This document shows, piece after piece, positions 34,703 through 43,323 of a DNA stretch of 54,294 bases (position 1 is the first letter of the stretch; every line of letters starts with the position of its first letter). Origin of the DNA: CAZJLP01 sp964546955 (GTDB lineage: Bacteria; Verrucomicrobiota; Verrucomicrobiia; Opitutales; Opitutaceae); assembly GCA_964546955.1 (NCBI GenBank), contig CAZJLP010000038.1, positions 1 to 54,294 on the forward strand. The letters are read 5' to 3'. The position numbers were made by a program, and so were the translations under genes. A model generated the notes under the pieces. It saw only the letters and a program-made list of their open reading frames with translations. It did no database searches and had not been told where the DNA came from.

Positions 34703-34770
34703 GAAAACGGAGTGAGGGCGAGGCGTCCTCGACTCGCCCTACCTTTCGCTCCTCTCATCCGTGTTTTTCA
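34703..34770 (+). repeat. Solo arm of the dispersed element, overlapping a stop codon
   Basis: GAAAACGG..TGAGGGCGAGGC matches the left arm of copy A, and CTCGCCCTACCTTTCG..CCTCT matches the right end of copy B, with AGGGCGAG / CTCGCCCT able to pair. The element forms the last nine codons or so and the TAG stop of the S9 peptidase gene on the other strand, and probably a hairpin just past that stop. Confidence 0.7.
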
Positions 34771-36976
34771 AGTGGCGATCGAAGAACTCCATGATGCGCA
34801 TCTGCTGCCGGAGGCGGATGTGGGGATCGCTGATCATGTGGGTGCCCAGCATGGGGAGCAGGTCGTAGGGTTTCCCCGCGCGATACAGAGCGTCCGCCAA
34901 CTGCAGCGTGTGCTGGAAGTAGACATTGTCGTCCGTGATTCCGTGGATGAGCATCAGGGGTCTCTGCAGCTGCGCGGCATAGGTGGTCACGTTGCTCACA
35001 CGGTAGGCCTCGGGATTTTCCTGCGGAAGGCCAAGATATCGTTCCGTGTAGTGCGTGTCGTAGTTTTCCCACGTAACGACGGGCGCGCCGGCGACCCCGC
35101 ACTTGAAGATTTCCGGGTGACGGAGGGTGGCCATGGCCGAGAAATAGCCGCCGAAAGACCAACCTGTCACTCCCACGCGGCCGAGGTCCATGGCGGGATA
35201 CTCTTTGGCCAGGGCGCGCAGCCCATCGATTTGATCATGAAGCGCGATATCGATGAAGTTGCCGCGGATGACCCGCATCCATTCGCGTCCGCGGCCCGGG
35301 GTGCCGCGATTGTCGATGCGGACCACGATGTAGCCGCGGTTGGCCATCCATTGGTCCAGGAGATACGAGGTTCCGCTAACAATAGCCCGCTGGACAGTGG
35401 GACCGGCATAAACGTAGAGAATGACCGGGTATTTTTGAGGCGCCGATGCGCCGTTCTTGCCGGCCAGCGCGTCGGGCAGCGTGACCGCCGCGTCCAACGA
35501 AGGGTCGCCGGGCAGGCGCAACGTACGGGTGTGAGTCGCGCCTCGGTACGATTCCGCCACGGAGCGAAGATCCGACCGCGAACGAAGATCGGATGACGAA
35601 ACGACGCGCACGTGATGAGTGCGATCGACGAGCGCGCGGGTGTGCACGAAGAGGCCGGCCTCGGGCGAGAACACCGCCTGATGCTGCCCCGGACCTTCGC
35701 TCAGCTGCCGGTTATCCGTGCCTCGCAGAGAAAACGACCACAGGTGGGTCTCGCGTGCATCCCAGTGTCCCTCGGCCAGGACGGATCCACCGGTTTCGTC
35801 GAGCCCCACCAGCTTGGCATAGCGCCACGCGGGGGGAGTCAAGGTGCGCAGCCACCGGCCCTCCGCGTTTCGCAGTTCGATCTGCCATTCCCCGGAGCGT
35901 TCGGTCGTCCAAAGGAAGTGGGACCCATCCTTGAACCAGAGCGGAGGCGCGCCTCGGTCGTCCAAATCGAGCCACGCGGAGTCGACCTCCTGAAGGAGTT
36001 CGCGGGTTTTGCCGGTGAGGTGATCGAAGGCGAGAAGTCGCTGCTCTTGTTGATTCCGGGTCTGGACCAGGAGGGTGAGGGGAGCGGCCTTTTCTTTCCA
36101 CACCACGCGCGCTAGGTACGGGTACTTGGCTTCATCCCAGTCGATCCAGCGGGTCTCGCCGCCAAGCCGCGAAATGACGCCGACTCGCACCCGTGCATTC
36201 GCGGTGCCCGCGCGCGGATAGAAAAATTTTGTCGGAGGCTGCTCGGGGTGCAAAGGATCCGCGATGTAACGCGGTTCGACCCCCGATTCATCGGTCTGCT
36301 GATAGGCCAGCCACTGGGAATCGGGAGACCACCAAAACCCCTCGTGGCGCCCCATTTCTTCCTGCGCGATGAACTCGGCGGTGCCGTGCGAGAGTGTTTC
36401 CGAGCTTCCTGAAGTCAGGCGGCGAGTTGTGTTCGTCGAAAGATCGATCGTGTGCAGCTCGCGATCGCGCGCGGCCGCGACGTGGCGCCCGTCGGGCGAA
36501 AAGCGCGGATCGATCCAGTTGTCTCCGGGGAGTTCGCTGACCTTAAGGTTTGTTCGTTCGACCACATAGAGCTTCCCCGAGAGCACCACGAGCAAGCGCG
36601 AGCCGTCCTCAGAGAGGTCGAAACGAGTGAAACCTTTGAGGCTCGTGCGCGTGCGTTCGCGCCGGGCCTTTTCTTCCGCGCTCAATTTCTCTTCCGCCCC
36701 ACCCAGCAATTGGTCGGGTGTGAGCAATTCCCGTTCGGTCCCTCCTGCAATATCGTGCTCGTACAACCGGAGGACGGGATCGCGAGCTCCCCCGCGGAGG
36801 AAGATCACGGTTTTGCCGTCCGGCGTGATTTTGGGCGAAACGGGATGACCCAACGTGAAGTTTCGCGTCTCGGCCAAGTCGCGGAAAAACGCCAGGTCCG
36901 CCTCTTCGGCCCCGCTCAGCGTCCACGGTCCAGCCAAAGCGAAACAAAACAAGGTGAGGCAGCGCGGCAGACCCAT
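34739..36976 (-). CDS. S9 family serine peptidase (dipeptidyl peptidase IV type), exported
   Basis: A 745-residue exported peptidase that likely releases dipeptides from peptide N-termini. A signal peptide covers about 1-23. Residues about 40-480 form the DPP IV beta-propeller (GHPVSPKITPDGKTVIFLRG, and GFWWSPDSQWLAYQQTDES bearing the Glu-type recognition region). The hydrolase domain has VGVTGWSFGGYF with Ser607, ITDDNVYF with Asp682/683 and LGTHMISD with His713, so the triad is complete. The last residues (KNTDERSER) and the stop come from the repeat element at 34703, so the C-terminus may be a recent replacement. Confidence 0.92.
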   Translation of the reverse strand: MGLPRCLTLFCFALAGPWTLSGAEEADLAFFRDLAETRNFTLGHPVSPKITPDGKTVIFLRGGARDPVLRLYEHDIAGGTERELLTPDQLLGGAEEKLSAEEKARRERTRTSLKGFTRFDLSEDGSRLLVVLSGKLYVVERTNLKVSELPGDNWIDPRFSPDGRHVAAARDRELHTIDLSTNTTRRLTSGSSETLSHGTAEFIAQEEMGRHEGFWWSPDSQWLAYQQTDESGVEPRYIADPLHPEQPPTKFFYPRAGTANARVRVGVISRLGGETRWIDWDEAKYPYLARVVWKEKAAPLTLLVQTRNQQEQRLLAFDHLTGKTRELLQEVDSAWLDLDDRGAPPLWFKDGSHFLWTTERSGEWQIELRNAEGRWLRTLTPPAWRYAKLVGLDETGGSVLAEGHWDARETHLWSFSLRGTDNRQLSEGPGQHQAVFSPEAGLFVHTRALVDRTHHVRVVSSSDLRSRSDLRSVAESYRGATHTRTLRLPGDPSLDAAVTLPDALAGKNGASAPQKYPVILYVYAGPTVQRAIVSGTSYLLDQWMANRGYIVVRIDNRGTPGRGREWMRVIRGNFIDIALHDQIDGLRALAKEYPAMDLGRVGVTGWSFGGYFSAMATLRHPEIFKCGVAGAPVVTWENYDTHYTERYLGLPQENPEAYRVSNVTTYAAQLQRPLMLIHGITDDNVYFQHTLQLADALYRAGKPYDLLPMLGTHMISDPHIRLRQQMRIMEFFDRHLKNTDERSER

Positions 36977-37090
36977 GCCTTAGGTGAAGGGCAACGCCGG
37001 GCCGAGTCGAGCGTTCGCGTGGGCCGAGCAGCCAGATCGAGACCCTTCGAGAACAGGCGGGGTTGAGTCGCTGCGCTGGCTCCCCTCTTG

Positions 37091-37126
37091 AAAAATTAAA
37101 GCGCGTTGCCCGGGAGGACAACGCGC
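37091..37126 (-). terminator. Rho-independent terminator of the DUF1570-like gene
   Basis: GCGCGTTG / CAACGCGC 8-base stem with a 10-base loop. On the minus strand it is followed by TTTAATTTTT, about 31 bases past the stop at 37157. Confidence 0.85.
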
Positions 37127-37156
37127 CTGTAGTATGGCTGACCTGGCAAAATCGAA

Positions 37157-39049
37157 TCAGGGAGCGGCGGCGCTCCCGCCGGAGCCGCCACCCGCGCCGC
37201 CGAGCTGCTGTTTCAATTGTTCGAAGCGGGCCCGTGTCTCAGCGTCGCGACTCACCTTCAAACCGTGCTCGACGCGCGCAGCAGCGTCAGCTTTGAACCC
37301 GTGCTTCGCCAGCAGCGAAGCGCTGCGATAGATGACGTCGGTATTGAATGGGAAGATGCGGACGCCTTCGTCCAGGACAGCGAGATGGCTGCGGGTCGGC
37401 TTGACCACAGAGTGCTCCCAGACCGTGGCGATTTCGATATAGACGTCCGCGATGCGGGGCGAGAGGCCGCGAGCAACGAAGAGCGGGGCGAGCAGGTCGC
37501 GGGTCTGATCGGTCGACAACGCCTTGTTCGACGCGGCCGGCAGCGCTTCACGCCGCAGCCGGGCGAGTTCGAGATACGCGCGGGGGCGCTGAACGTCGGT
37601 CACTTTTCCGACCGCTTCCAAATAAGTTTGGGCTCGTTTCGAATCGCCGCGCTGGCGGGCCATCAATCCGAGGGAGGCAAGAAGCTGTGGATCGCGTTCG
37701 CCGCGGAGATAGGACTTCACGAATTCGGCCCGGGCGGAGTCGTCCTGTCCGGAGAGGCGGAACGCCTCGCCCTTGATGCGGCCGATCTCGGCGTCGGTGG
37801 CGGGGCGAAGCTCCGCTTCCTGAATTCTCATGAATCCGCGGTCCTTTTTAGCGTGATAAGTGATATAGTCGTGGCGGCCCATTTCAGTGTAGCCGCGCAG
37901 TTCCAGCGCGGCGGCGCGGAACGTCAGGCCCATGCACTCCTTGAATAACTGCTCGGTCACCGGCTCGTGCGTGGCCCGCTCGGCCAGCTTGAGAAATCCG
38001 GGGCGGTAGCGTCCGTTTTCGCCGTAGAGGCACATGTGCACAAAGGTCGCGGCTTGTCGCGGCCAGGTCGCCTCGTTGTTCAACTCGGCGCTGGCGGCGC
38101 CTTTGAATTCCTTCGAATCGTAGTCCACCGCAAAAAATTTCTTCATCGACATGATGTAGGCGGGAATCCGGCGACGCTCGTAGCTGGGGCTGTCCCAGAA
38201 ATCCTCGCCAGCAAAACCGCCCCGGAAGCCGAAGTTGTGGGCGTAGCCGTCGAACCCGCCATAGCTGTAGTCGCGTCCATAGCCTCCAAGGGAGCCCCGG
38301 CTGTAGTACATTCCGTCATCGGCCCACATGGAGGCATCGCGAAACGCACTGCGGCGCCCGTAACTCGAGTACGGAACGGGCATGCTGACGTAACGCGGCG
38401 TGAGAAAATTCCCCTTCTTGCCGAATTCGATCCAATCATTGGAGTAATCGACCGAGCTGAAAATTTGTGCGAGACCCTCCGCCAGCCAGGCCGGGGGCCG
38501 GGGTTGCTGCCGGCTCAAAGCAAGGTGAATGTATTCACGATAGAATTCCTGTTGATGATAAATGTCCTCGCCGTCGGCTTCGCCGAAGAGGTCCGAGAAC
38601 CAGTTGTTCACGCGCTTGCGCTCCAGATCGACGAGGATCGAGGCGATCTCTTGATCGCGAAGGAGGGCGGCGGCCATGCCGCGACGGATACGCACTGCTT
38701 TTTCACCGGCGAAAGACTCGAACTGATTTCCTTTCGCGCAAATGATGACCGTGATCGGAAGCTCGGCGCGGATCACGAACTGCGGGCTGATGACCTCGAG
38801 CACGTTTTGAAATTCCTGGAACTCGCGGACGAACCGCTTGGTGGATCGTTCTGAGTCGTTCGACAGGAACTCGACGTTGCCCACCCGAGTATAAAGCCAA
38901 CTCTCCGGCCGAGGCAGATCCCGGTTCGCGAACACTTGAAACTCGGGAAGCGCGATGATCGCGGGATCGACCGGGGCGGCCGGCGCCGAGAAGGCGAGGG
39001 ATCCTGTGACCAGAAAAGCGGCGAAGACGGGGGCAAGGGGAATACGCAT
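37157..39049 (-). CDS. Exported metallopeptidase-like protein with altered active site and TPR tail
   Basis: A 630-residue exported protein. The start MRIPLAPVFAAFLV was chosen because it begins the signal peptide. Residues about 48-200 resemble a gluzincin peptidase of the DUF1570/peptidase MA type, with YREYIHLALS and PPAWLAEGLAQIF. In the usual HExxH the first His is Arg171, leaving His175 and Glu191, so zinc binding and catalysis are doubtful. Residues about 225-290 are an unusual Gly/Tyr/Phe-rich insertion (SRGSLGGYGRDYSYGGFDGY). The C-terminal half (about 400-610) is TPR-like helical repeats, ending in a Gly/Ala-rich tail. It may serve as a surface scaffold. It has its own terminator. 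Confidence 0.7.
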   Translation of the reverse strand: MRIPLAPVFAAFLVTGSLAFSAPAAPVDPAIIALPEFQVFANRDLPRPESWLYTRVGNVEFLSNDSERSTKRFVREFQEFQNVLEVISPQFVIRAELPITVIICAKGNQFESFAGEKAVRIRRGMAAALLRDQEIASILVDLERKRVNNWFSDLFGEADGEDIYHQQEFYREYIHLALSRQQPRPPAWLAEGLAQIFSSVDYSNDWIEFGKKGNFLTPRYVSMPVPYSSYGRRSAFRDASMWADDGMYYSRGSLGGYGRDYSYGGFDGYAHNFGFRGGFAGEDFWDSPSYERRRIPAYIMSMKKFFAVDYDSKEFKGAASAELNNEATWPRQAATFVHMCLYGENGRYRPGFLKLAERATHEPVTEQLFKECMGLTFRAAALELRGYTEMGRHDYITYHAKKDRGFMRIQEAELRPATDAEIGRIKGEAFRLSGQDDSARAEFVKSYLRGERDPQLLASLGLMARQRGDSKRAQTYLEAVGKVTDVQRPRAYLELARLRREALPAASNKALSTDQTRDLLAPLFVARGLSPRIADVYIEIATVWEHSVVKPTRSHLAVLDEGVRIFPFNTDVIYRSASLLAKHGFKADAAARVEHGLKVSRDAETRARFEQLKQQLGGAGGGSGGSAAAP

Positions 39050-39091
39050 AGGAAATACGGGTTGCCTTCCATTATGCTCGGTCTGTGCCAA

Positions 39092-39770
39092 AAGTCATTT
39101 TAAATACTAAGCGTTTGAGGGAAAACAGCTTAAATTATTGATTTACCGTAGACGTAATTCTGATCGCCTGGGATTGGGTGCGAACAACCGTGGTTCCGCC
39201 TGGGCCGTGAGGCGCGTTTGGTGTACTGCAACCGCCGTCGGTGTGTTCCGAGGCGAGGTCGGCGTCCTCTTTCTCTCCCTGACCAAAGGAAAAGCCGCTC
39301 CCCCGAGCGGCTTTGGTCTTTGAGCGAGGGAAAAGCGACCACCTGTTTCCGCTCGGTTCGGCGATTGTGCAGCGCCGGGCCGAGATCAAAGTCACGTGGC
39401 CGGACGCGGCGGCCGGATCGAATACCGACGCGAAAAAGGCGAACCGGCGGCATCGGTCGGGTTGTAAATGGGGATCTGCACGAAAGGTGACGGGGTTTGG
39501 CGTAGTGGAGCATGAACTACGCAGTGTCCACTCTAGCCATTCTTGCGCAGTCACGCCATACCCGCACGTGGGTGGGTTGGCCGTCGTCCTTTCGTGCGTT
39601 TGTAGCAGATTTTAGGAAATTTCTTTTGATTTTTAACGGCGAGCTTCGGCAGTCGGCCTCCATCAAGCTGTTACGCGCGCCACGGTTGTTGCCGCGCAGC
39701 TGCAAGAACCGATAAGGCCCTTGCCTGCAAAGCGCGGCCGCGGGGACGATTGTGCGTTCCTTTCTACCCC
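39092..39770. other. Long intergenic region between divergent genes
   Basis: About 680 bases with no convincing coding frame. The first 50 bases are A/T-rich and probably hold the promoter of the minus-strand DUF1570-like gene; the T-rich stretch near 39600 may serve the plus-strand gene. A terminator-like hairpin in the middle is listed separately. Confidence 0.5.
39281..39317 (-). ncRNA. Terminator-like hairpin suggesting a small RNA between divergent genes
   Basis: AAAGCCGCTC-CCCC-GAGCGGCTTT is a perfect 10-base stem, extended by GACCAAAG / CTTTGGTC. On the minus strand it is followed by TTTTCCTTT. Neither neighbouring gene ends here (both point away), so an independent short transcript ending at this hairpin is the simplest explanation. 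Its start is not visible. Confidence 0.35.
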
Positions 39771-41198
39771 ATGAACCACCTCTCTGCCATCGTGTGTCGT
39801 GTCGCCGGCTCTGCCGTGCTCGCGGGCCTGCTCGCCGTCGCATCAACCGAACTCCAGGCCCAGGAAATCGACGGCCCGGTCGAGAAGATCTTCAGCGGCG
39901 TGAAGAGCACGACGAGTGCGGCCCAACCGATTGTTTTGCGAAACACCGGCACTGTGACATTGCGCATCTCGAGTGTCTCCCTCGTCGGCACTCACCCGAG
40001 TTCTTTCGGACTCGTCAGTCCTCCGTCCACGCCGCGCACGCTCGCGCCCGGCAGCAGCGTGACCTATAACGTGGTGTTCAAGCCGGGCTCCAACGTTGGC
40101 ATTCGCAGCGCGGTGTTCCGAGTGTTGTCTGATGCGGTCGACGAACCCACGCTCAACGTCGGGTTGTATGGATTGAGCGCGAATGGCGAGCAGGGGAGCA
40201 ACGAGCCGACGCTCAATAATATCGTCAAGACACTCGGCTATAACATCAATGTCGGCGGCACGACCCTCGTGCTTCCGACCAGCCCGGAACCGATCGGCGA
40301 TGAGGTCCTGGTGCCGTTGTTCGTCAAAGCCGGGGCTGGCCCTGTCACGATGGTGCCGGTGGCGCGATATTCTCCCGACGATTTGCTCGACCTCGGCTAC
40401 TATACACGCAGCGGTGCCACCCTCACGCGTACCCGCGTGGCCACCGTGGCGTTGAACTACGAGCAATCGCTCAACCCCGGGCTGACGTCGGACAGCTCCA
40501 CCACGTTCGACCCTGGCACGGCTGCCTTTGGATTTTACGCGGGACCGACCAGCTATGCGCCGCGCAATACGTATACGGAAGACTCGCAGAACCCTCCGCC
40601 TGCGCCCCTGCGGCACGCGGTCCGGATTTATCCGGCGAAAAATCGGGCGGGGGCGCCTCTCGAGAATACTTACCTCGTATGCATGGAGCCGGCCAAAAAC
40701 GGGGACTATCAGGACTACGTTCTCGTGATTTCGAACGTGAAGCCCCCCGGAGGTACTCCGCCCGTTAGCCGCACTTTTGAAACCGAGGCGTTGTTGCCGG
40801 CGGAGGCGACTTCGGGCGATCCGGTGCGGACACTTTCGGAGGCCGCCGCGAGCGGTGGCGCGACGTTGATGAACGATTCAAACGCCGTGGGCGATTTTGT
40901 GACCCTGCGGCTGCGGAGCGTCGCTGCCGGCACGTACACGGTCAAGGCGCGTTTCAAGCGCCACCCTTCCCGCGGAATGGTGCAAGTACAGCTCGGACTG
41001 CCTGGGAGCGCCCTGGCGAACGTCGGCGGGGTCATCGATCTGTACGCGTCGAGTCCGGCGTATCAGGAGTTCACTTTGGGATCGTGGACCATGAACGCGG
41101 ACGGCGACGCACTGATTTCGTTTCGCATCACGGCGAAGAACGGCAGCAGCACGGGCTTCACCCAGTGTATCGACCGCGTGGTTCTTGCGGCGCCGTGA
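39771..41198 (+). CDS. Exported protein with choice-of-anchor D (ASH-like) domain and C-terminal beta-sandwich
   Basis: A 475-residue exported protein. The start MNHLSAIVCRVAGSAVLAGL opens a signal peptide ending near LQAQ; the frame extends seven codons upstream. Residues about 30-130 match the choice-of-anchor D / ASH-type Ig domain (IVLRNTGTVTLRISSVSLVG, TLAPGSSVTYNVVFKPG). The middle (about 135-330) is beta-rich with no known motif. The last 145 residues look like a carbohydrate-binding-type sandwich: GDFVTLRLRSVAAGTYTVKARFKRHPSRG, ending ITAKNGSSTGFTQCIDRV. The same kind of module occurs in the beta-helix protein at 43324. No catalytic residue is evident; a surface glycan-binding role is possible. 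Confidence 0.75.
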   Translation: MNHLSAIVCRVAGSAVLAGLLAVASTELQAQEIDGPVEKIFSGVKSTTSAAQPIVLRNTGTVTLRISSVSLVGTHPSSFGLVSPPSTPRTLAPGSSVTYNVVFKPGSNVGIRSAVFRVLSDAVDEPTLNVGLYGLSANGEQGSNEPTLNNIVKTLGYNINVGGTTLVLPTSPEPIGDEVLVPLFVKAGAGPVTMVPVARYSPDDLLDLGYYTRSGATLTRTRVATVALNYEQSLNPGLTSDSSTTFDPGTAAFGFYAGPTSYAPRNTYTEDSQNPPPAPLRHAVRIYPAKNRAGAPLENTYLVCMEPAKNGDYQDYVLVISNVKPPGGTPPVSRTFETEALLPAEATSGDPVRTLSEAAASGGATLMNDSNAVGDFVTLRLRSVAAGTYTVKARFKRHPSRGMVQVQLGLPGSALANVGGVIDLYASSPAYQEFTLGSWTMNADGDALISFRITAKNGSSTGFTQCIDRVVLAAP

Positions 41199-41546
41199 GA
41201 GGGGCAAGACCCGCGCCCGGGCCGACCGTGATCGACCCGTTCTCGTTCCCGGGGTGGCGGATTCGCCTATTCGTTTGATCTCTTGGACTTGTGATCGAAG
41301 GTGGACGGCGTTTGAGTGCGCGCTCTCCGCGGGGACGAGAACGAGTAGGAGTAAGAGAACGATCCAGTCCCCACTCCCACCTACCTCGCCCCTCCTGCTC
41401 TTTACCGAACCCGATCGACGTCAGACTTTCCCGCACTTGACTATGGGAAGGGGAGTGCAGCAAGGTGGGAAGAATATCTGCTCACCGATACCCCCTCGCT
41501 CGGAATGAGCGTGCGGCGGCTTCGACCACACCCCCGGAGACTCACC
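41199..41546. other. Intergenic region with GA-rich tandem motif
   Basis: No gene is seen. A stretch near 41333-41360 has imperfect 6-mer repetition of the GAACGAGTAGGAGTAAGAG kind, a pattern I associate with intergenic DNA of this phylum. A ribosome-site-like GGAGA precedes the next gene's ATG. Confidence 0.35.
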
Positions 41547-42882
41547 ATGATTCCCAACTGTTCTGACAACCTTCTTCGCGCGGCTTTATTGGGCGCGCTT
41601 TTTTTTGCCGGTTCTGTCGCCTTGGCGGCAGAGGAGAAAACGGCCTCGACCGATTTGTCGGGCAAGACCGACGATTCGATTCGCAACGTGATCGCGCTGG
41701 TGGCTCGGCATCAAATCGAACTGAAAGGCGCGTTGAAGGACGGAGATAACAGTTTCGACAGCATCGAAACCTTCAAGGCGGCGAAAAAGCCCGAAGGAAT
41801 CACCTGGAGCTACCCGTGGGGCGTAACCCTTTATGGTATCATTCGGTCGACTGATTTCACCAAGGACGAAGCGGCCAAGGCCTTCGTTCTCGAGCACAAT
41901 CGCATCATCGCGCGCAATCACGCGGCCATGCTCAAATTGCGCGACAAGACCGACCAGGAATCGTTTCGCGCGCTCCTCTCGGACCGGCAGGCCACGCGGA
42001 TTCGCCCCCTACTGAACCTGGGCAATCTCGATGCCTGCGGAGCGATGGGCGTCCAGTACCTCGAGGCGATGCTGCGTTGGCCGGACCAGGCGATTCCCGA
42101 GCAGAAACTGGTGGTGGATCGGATCGGCGACTACATTTCGGTGAAGCAGCAGCGGTTGNNNNNNNNNNTTGCCCGACGGCACGTTCTGGCGCCCAAACTC
42201 GTCGAACAGCGCGCCGATGAAATTCAAGAACGGCACGCTCTGGATCGATGATCTCTACATGGGATGCCCGTATTTGATCCGCTGGGCCAAGTACACGAAA
42301 GACGAAAAATGGATTACCGACGCGGCGAAGCACATCATCAACATGGCCTCGCGCGTCCAGGACAAGGATGGCCTGTGGTTCCACGCCTACTTCGAGAACG
42401 AGCAGCGGCACAACGGTCATAAATGGGGCCGGGCCAACGGGTGGGCGATGGTTGCCACCGCGGAGGTGTTGTCCGCCATGAAGGACGATCACCCTGAGCG
42501 CGCGAAACTTCTGGAAATCCTGAAGCGCCATATCGACGGAGCCAAAGCCGTACAGCCCGCGTCAGGGGTGTGGCGTCAGATTTTGAATCGCGAGGACCTT
42601 TGGGAAGAGAGTTCCGTGACGTCCATGTTCGCGTACAGCATCGCGCGCGCGGTGAATCGCGGCTGGATCGAGGCGGCGAACCTCGAGGTGGCGCGAAAAG
42701 CGTTCGCCGGCGTTTGCGCGAATTACATCACTCCGACCGGGGTGGTTAAAGGCACGTGCGAAGGAACGAGCATTGGCATCGATTACGAATATTACGCCAT
42801 GCGCAAACGGCCCGATGACGACCACCACGCGCCAGGCGTGGTCTTGCTCGCCGGCAGCGAACTGCTGGCGGCGAAGAAATAA
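41547..42882 (+). CDS. Glycoside hydrolase family 105 (unsaturated rhamnogalacturonyl/uronyl hydrolase), gap inside
   Basis: An exported enzyme of about 445 residues that removes the 4,5-unsaturated uronate left at chain ends by polysaccharide lyases. The start MIPNCSDNLLRAALLGALFF opens the signal peptide (cleaved near LAAEE). The (alpha/alpha)6 barrel includes LGNLDACGAMGVQYLEAMLRW and, after the gap, LWIDDLYMGCPYLIRWAKY (the catalytic Asp lies in this motif), WGRANGWAMVATAEVL, GVWRQILNREDLWEESSVTSMF and GTCEGTSIGIDYEYY. A ten-N gap at 42159-42168 breaks the nominal frame, but the family pattern continues across it, so the gene is taken as whole. It fits beside the beta-helix protein 440 bases downstream. 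Confidence 0.9.
42159..42168. other. Assembly gap (10 N)
   Basis: A ten-N placeholder inside the GH105 gene. The frame differs on the two sides; the true length is unknown. Confidence 0.98.
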
Positions 42883-42945
42883 CCGGAGTTCGTTCCCTTG
42901 CGCCGGGCGGATGTTCTTGCTCCGCCCGGACTCTGCGCATTCCTC

Positions 42946-43130
42946 CTGAAAAACGGATCGAGGGTAGGGCGGGGCCTCCGGAGCGGCCCTCGAAGCGGCA
43001 ATCATGGCCGACGACGCATTCTCACGCCGTCCAGCGCTGCGCAGCATAGGTTTGATCAATACTGCCCGCGCAAGACGGCGAGTCCAGAGGCCTCGCCCTA
43101 CCTTTCGGTTCCTCTTGCCGCGTTTTTTTT
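42946..43130 (+). repeat. Dispersed intergenic element, full copy B
   Basis: About 185 bp beginning CTGAAAAACGGATCG..GGTAGGGCGGGG and ending GAGTCCAGAGGCCTCGCCCT..CCGCGTTTTTTTT. It aligns with the reverse complement of the element at 32495: the same left 15 bases, a shared 17-base core (43024-43040) and a shared 26-base right arm (43074-43099). The T8 run at its end makes it terminator-like for the GH105 transcript. Confidence 0.8.
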
Positions 43131-43323
43131 AGAATTCGGCCGAGCGGCTGAAACAAGCGATTGCGCCGCGCGGACTTGGCGCGGATTTTTCCGTTATCCC
43201 AACCACCCTCAAGCGGGTGTCACATCATGTGAGGGTTGCTCCGCGGTCTGGGGTGTATACCCGGTCTTCCTTCTGGACGAGAGGTCCCCGCCTTCGCCCA
43301 GCCCAACCCTGCATCCCATCACC

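Noticed and set aside
42898..43323. N-terminal extension of the beta-helix protein frame
   Set aside because: It runs through the repeat element, and a good signal peptide starts at 43324.
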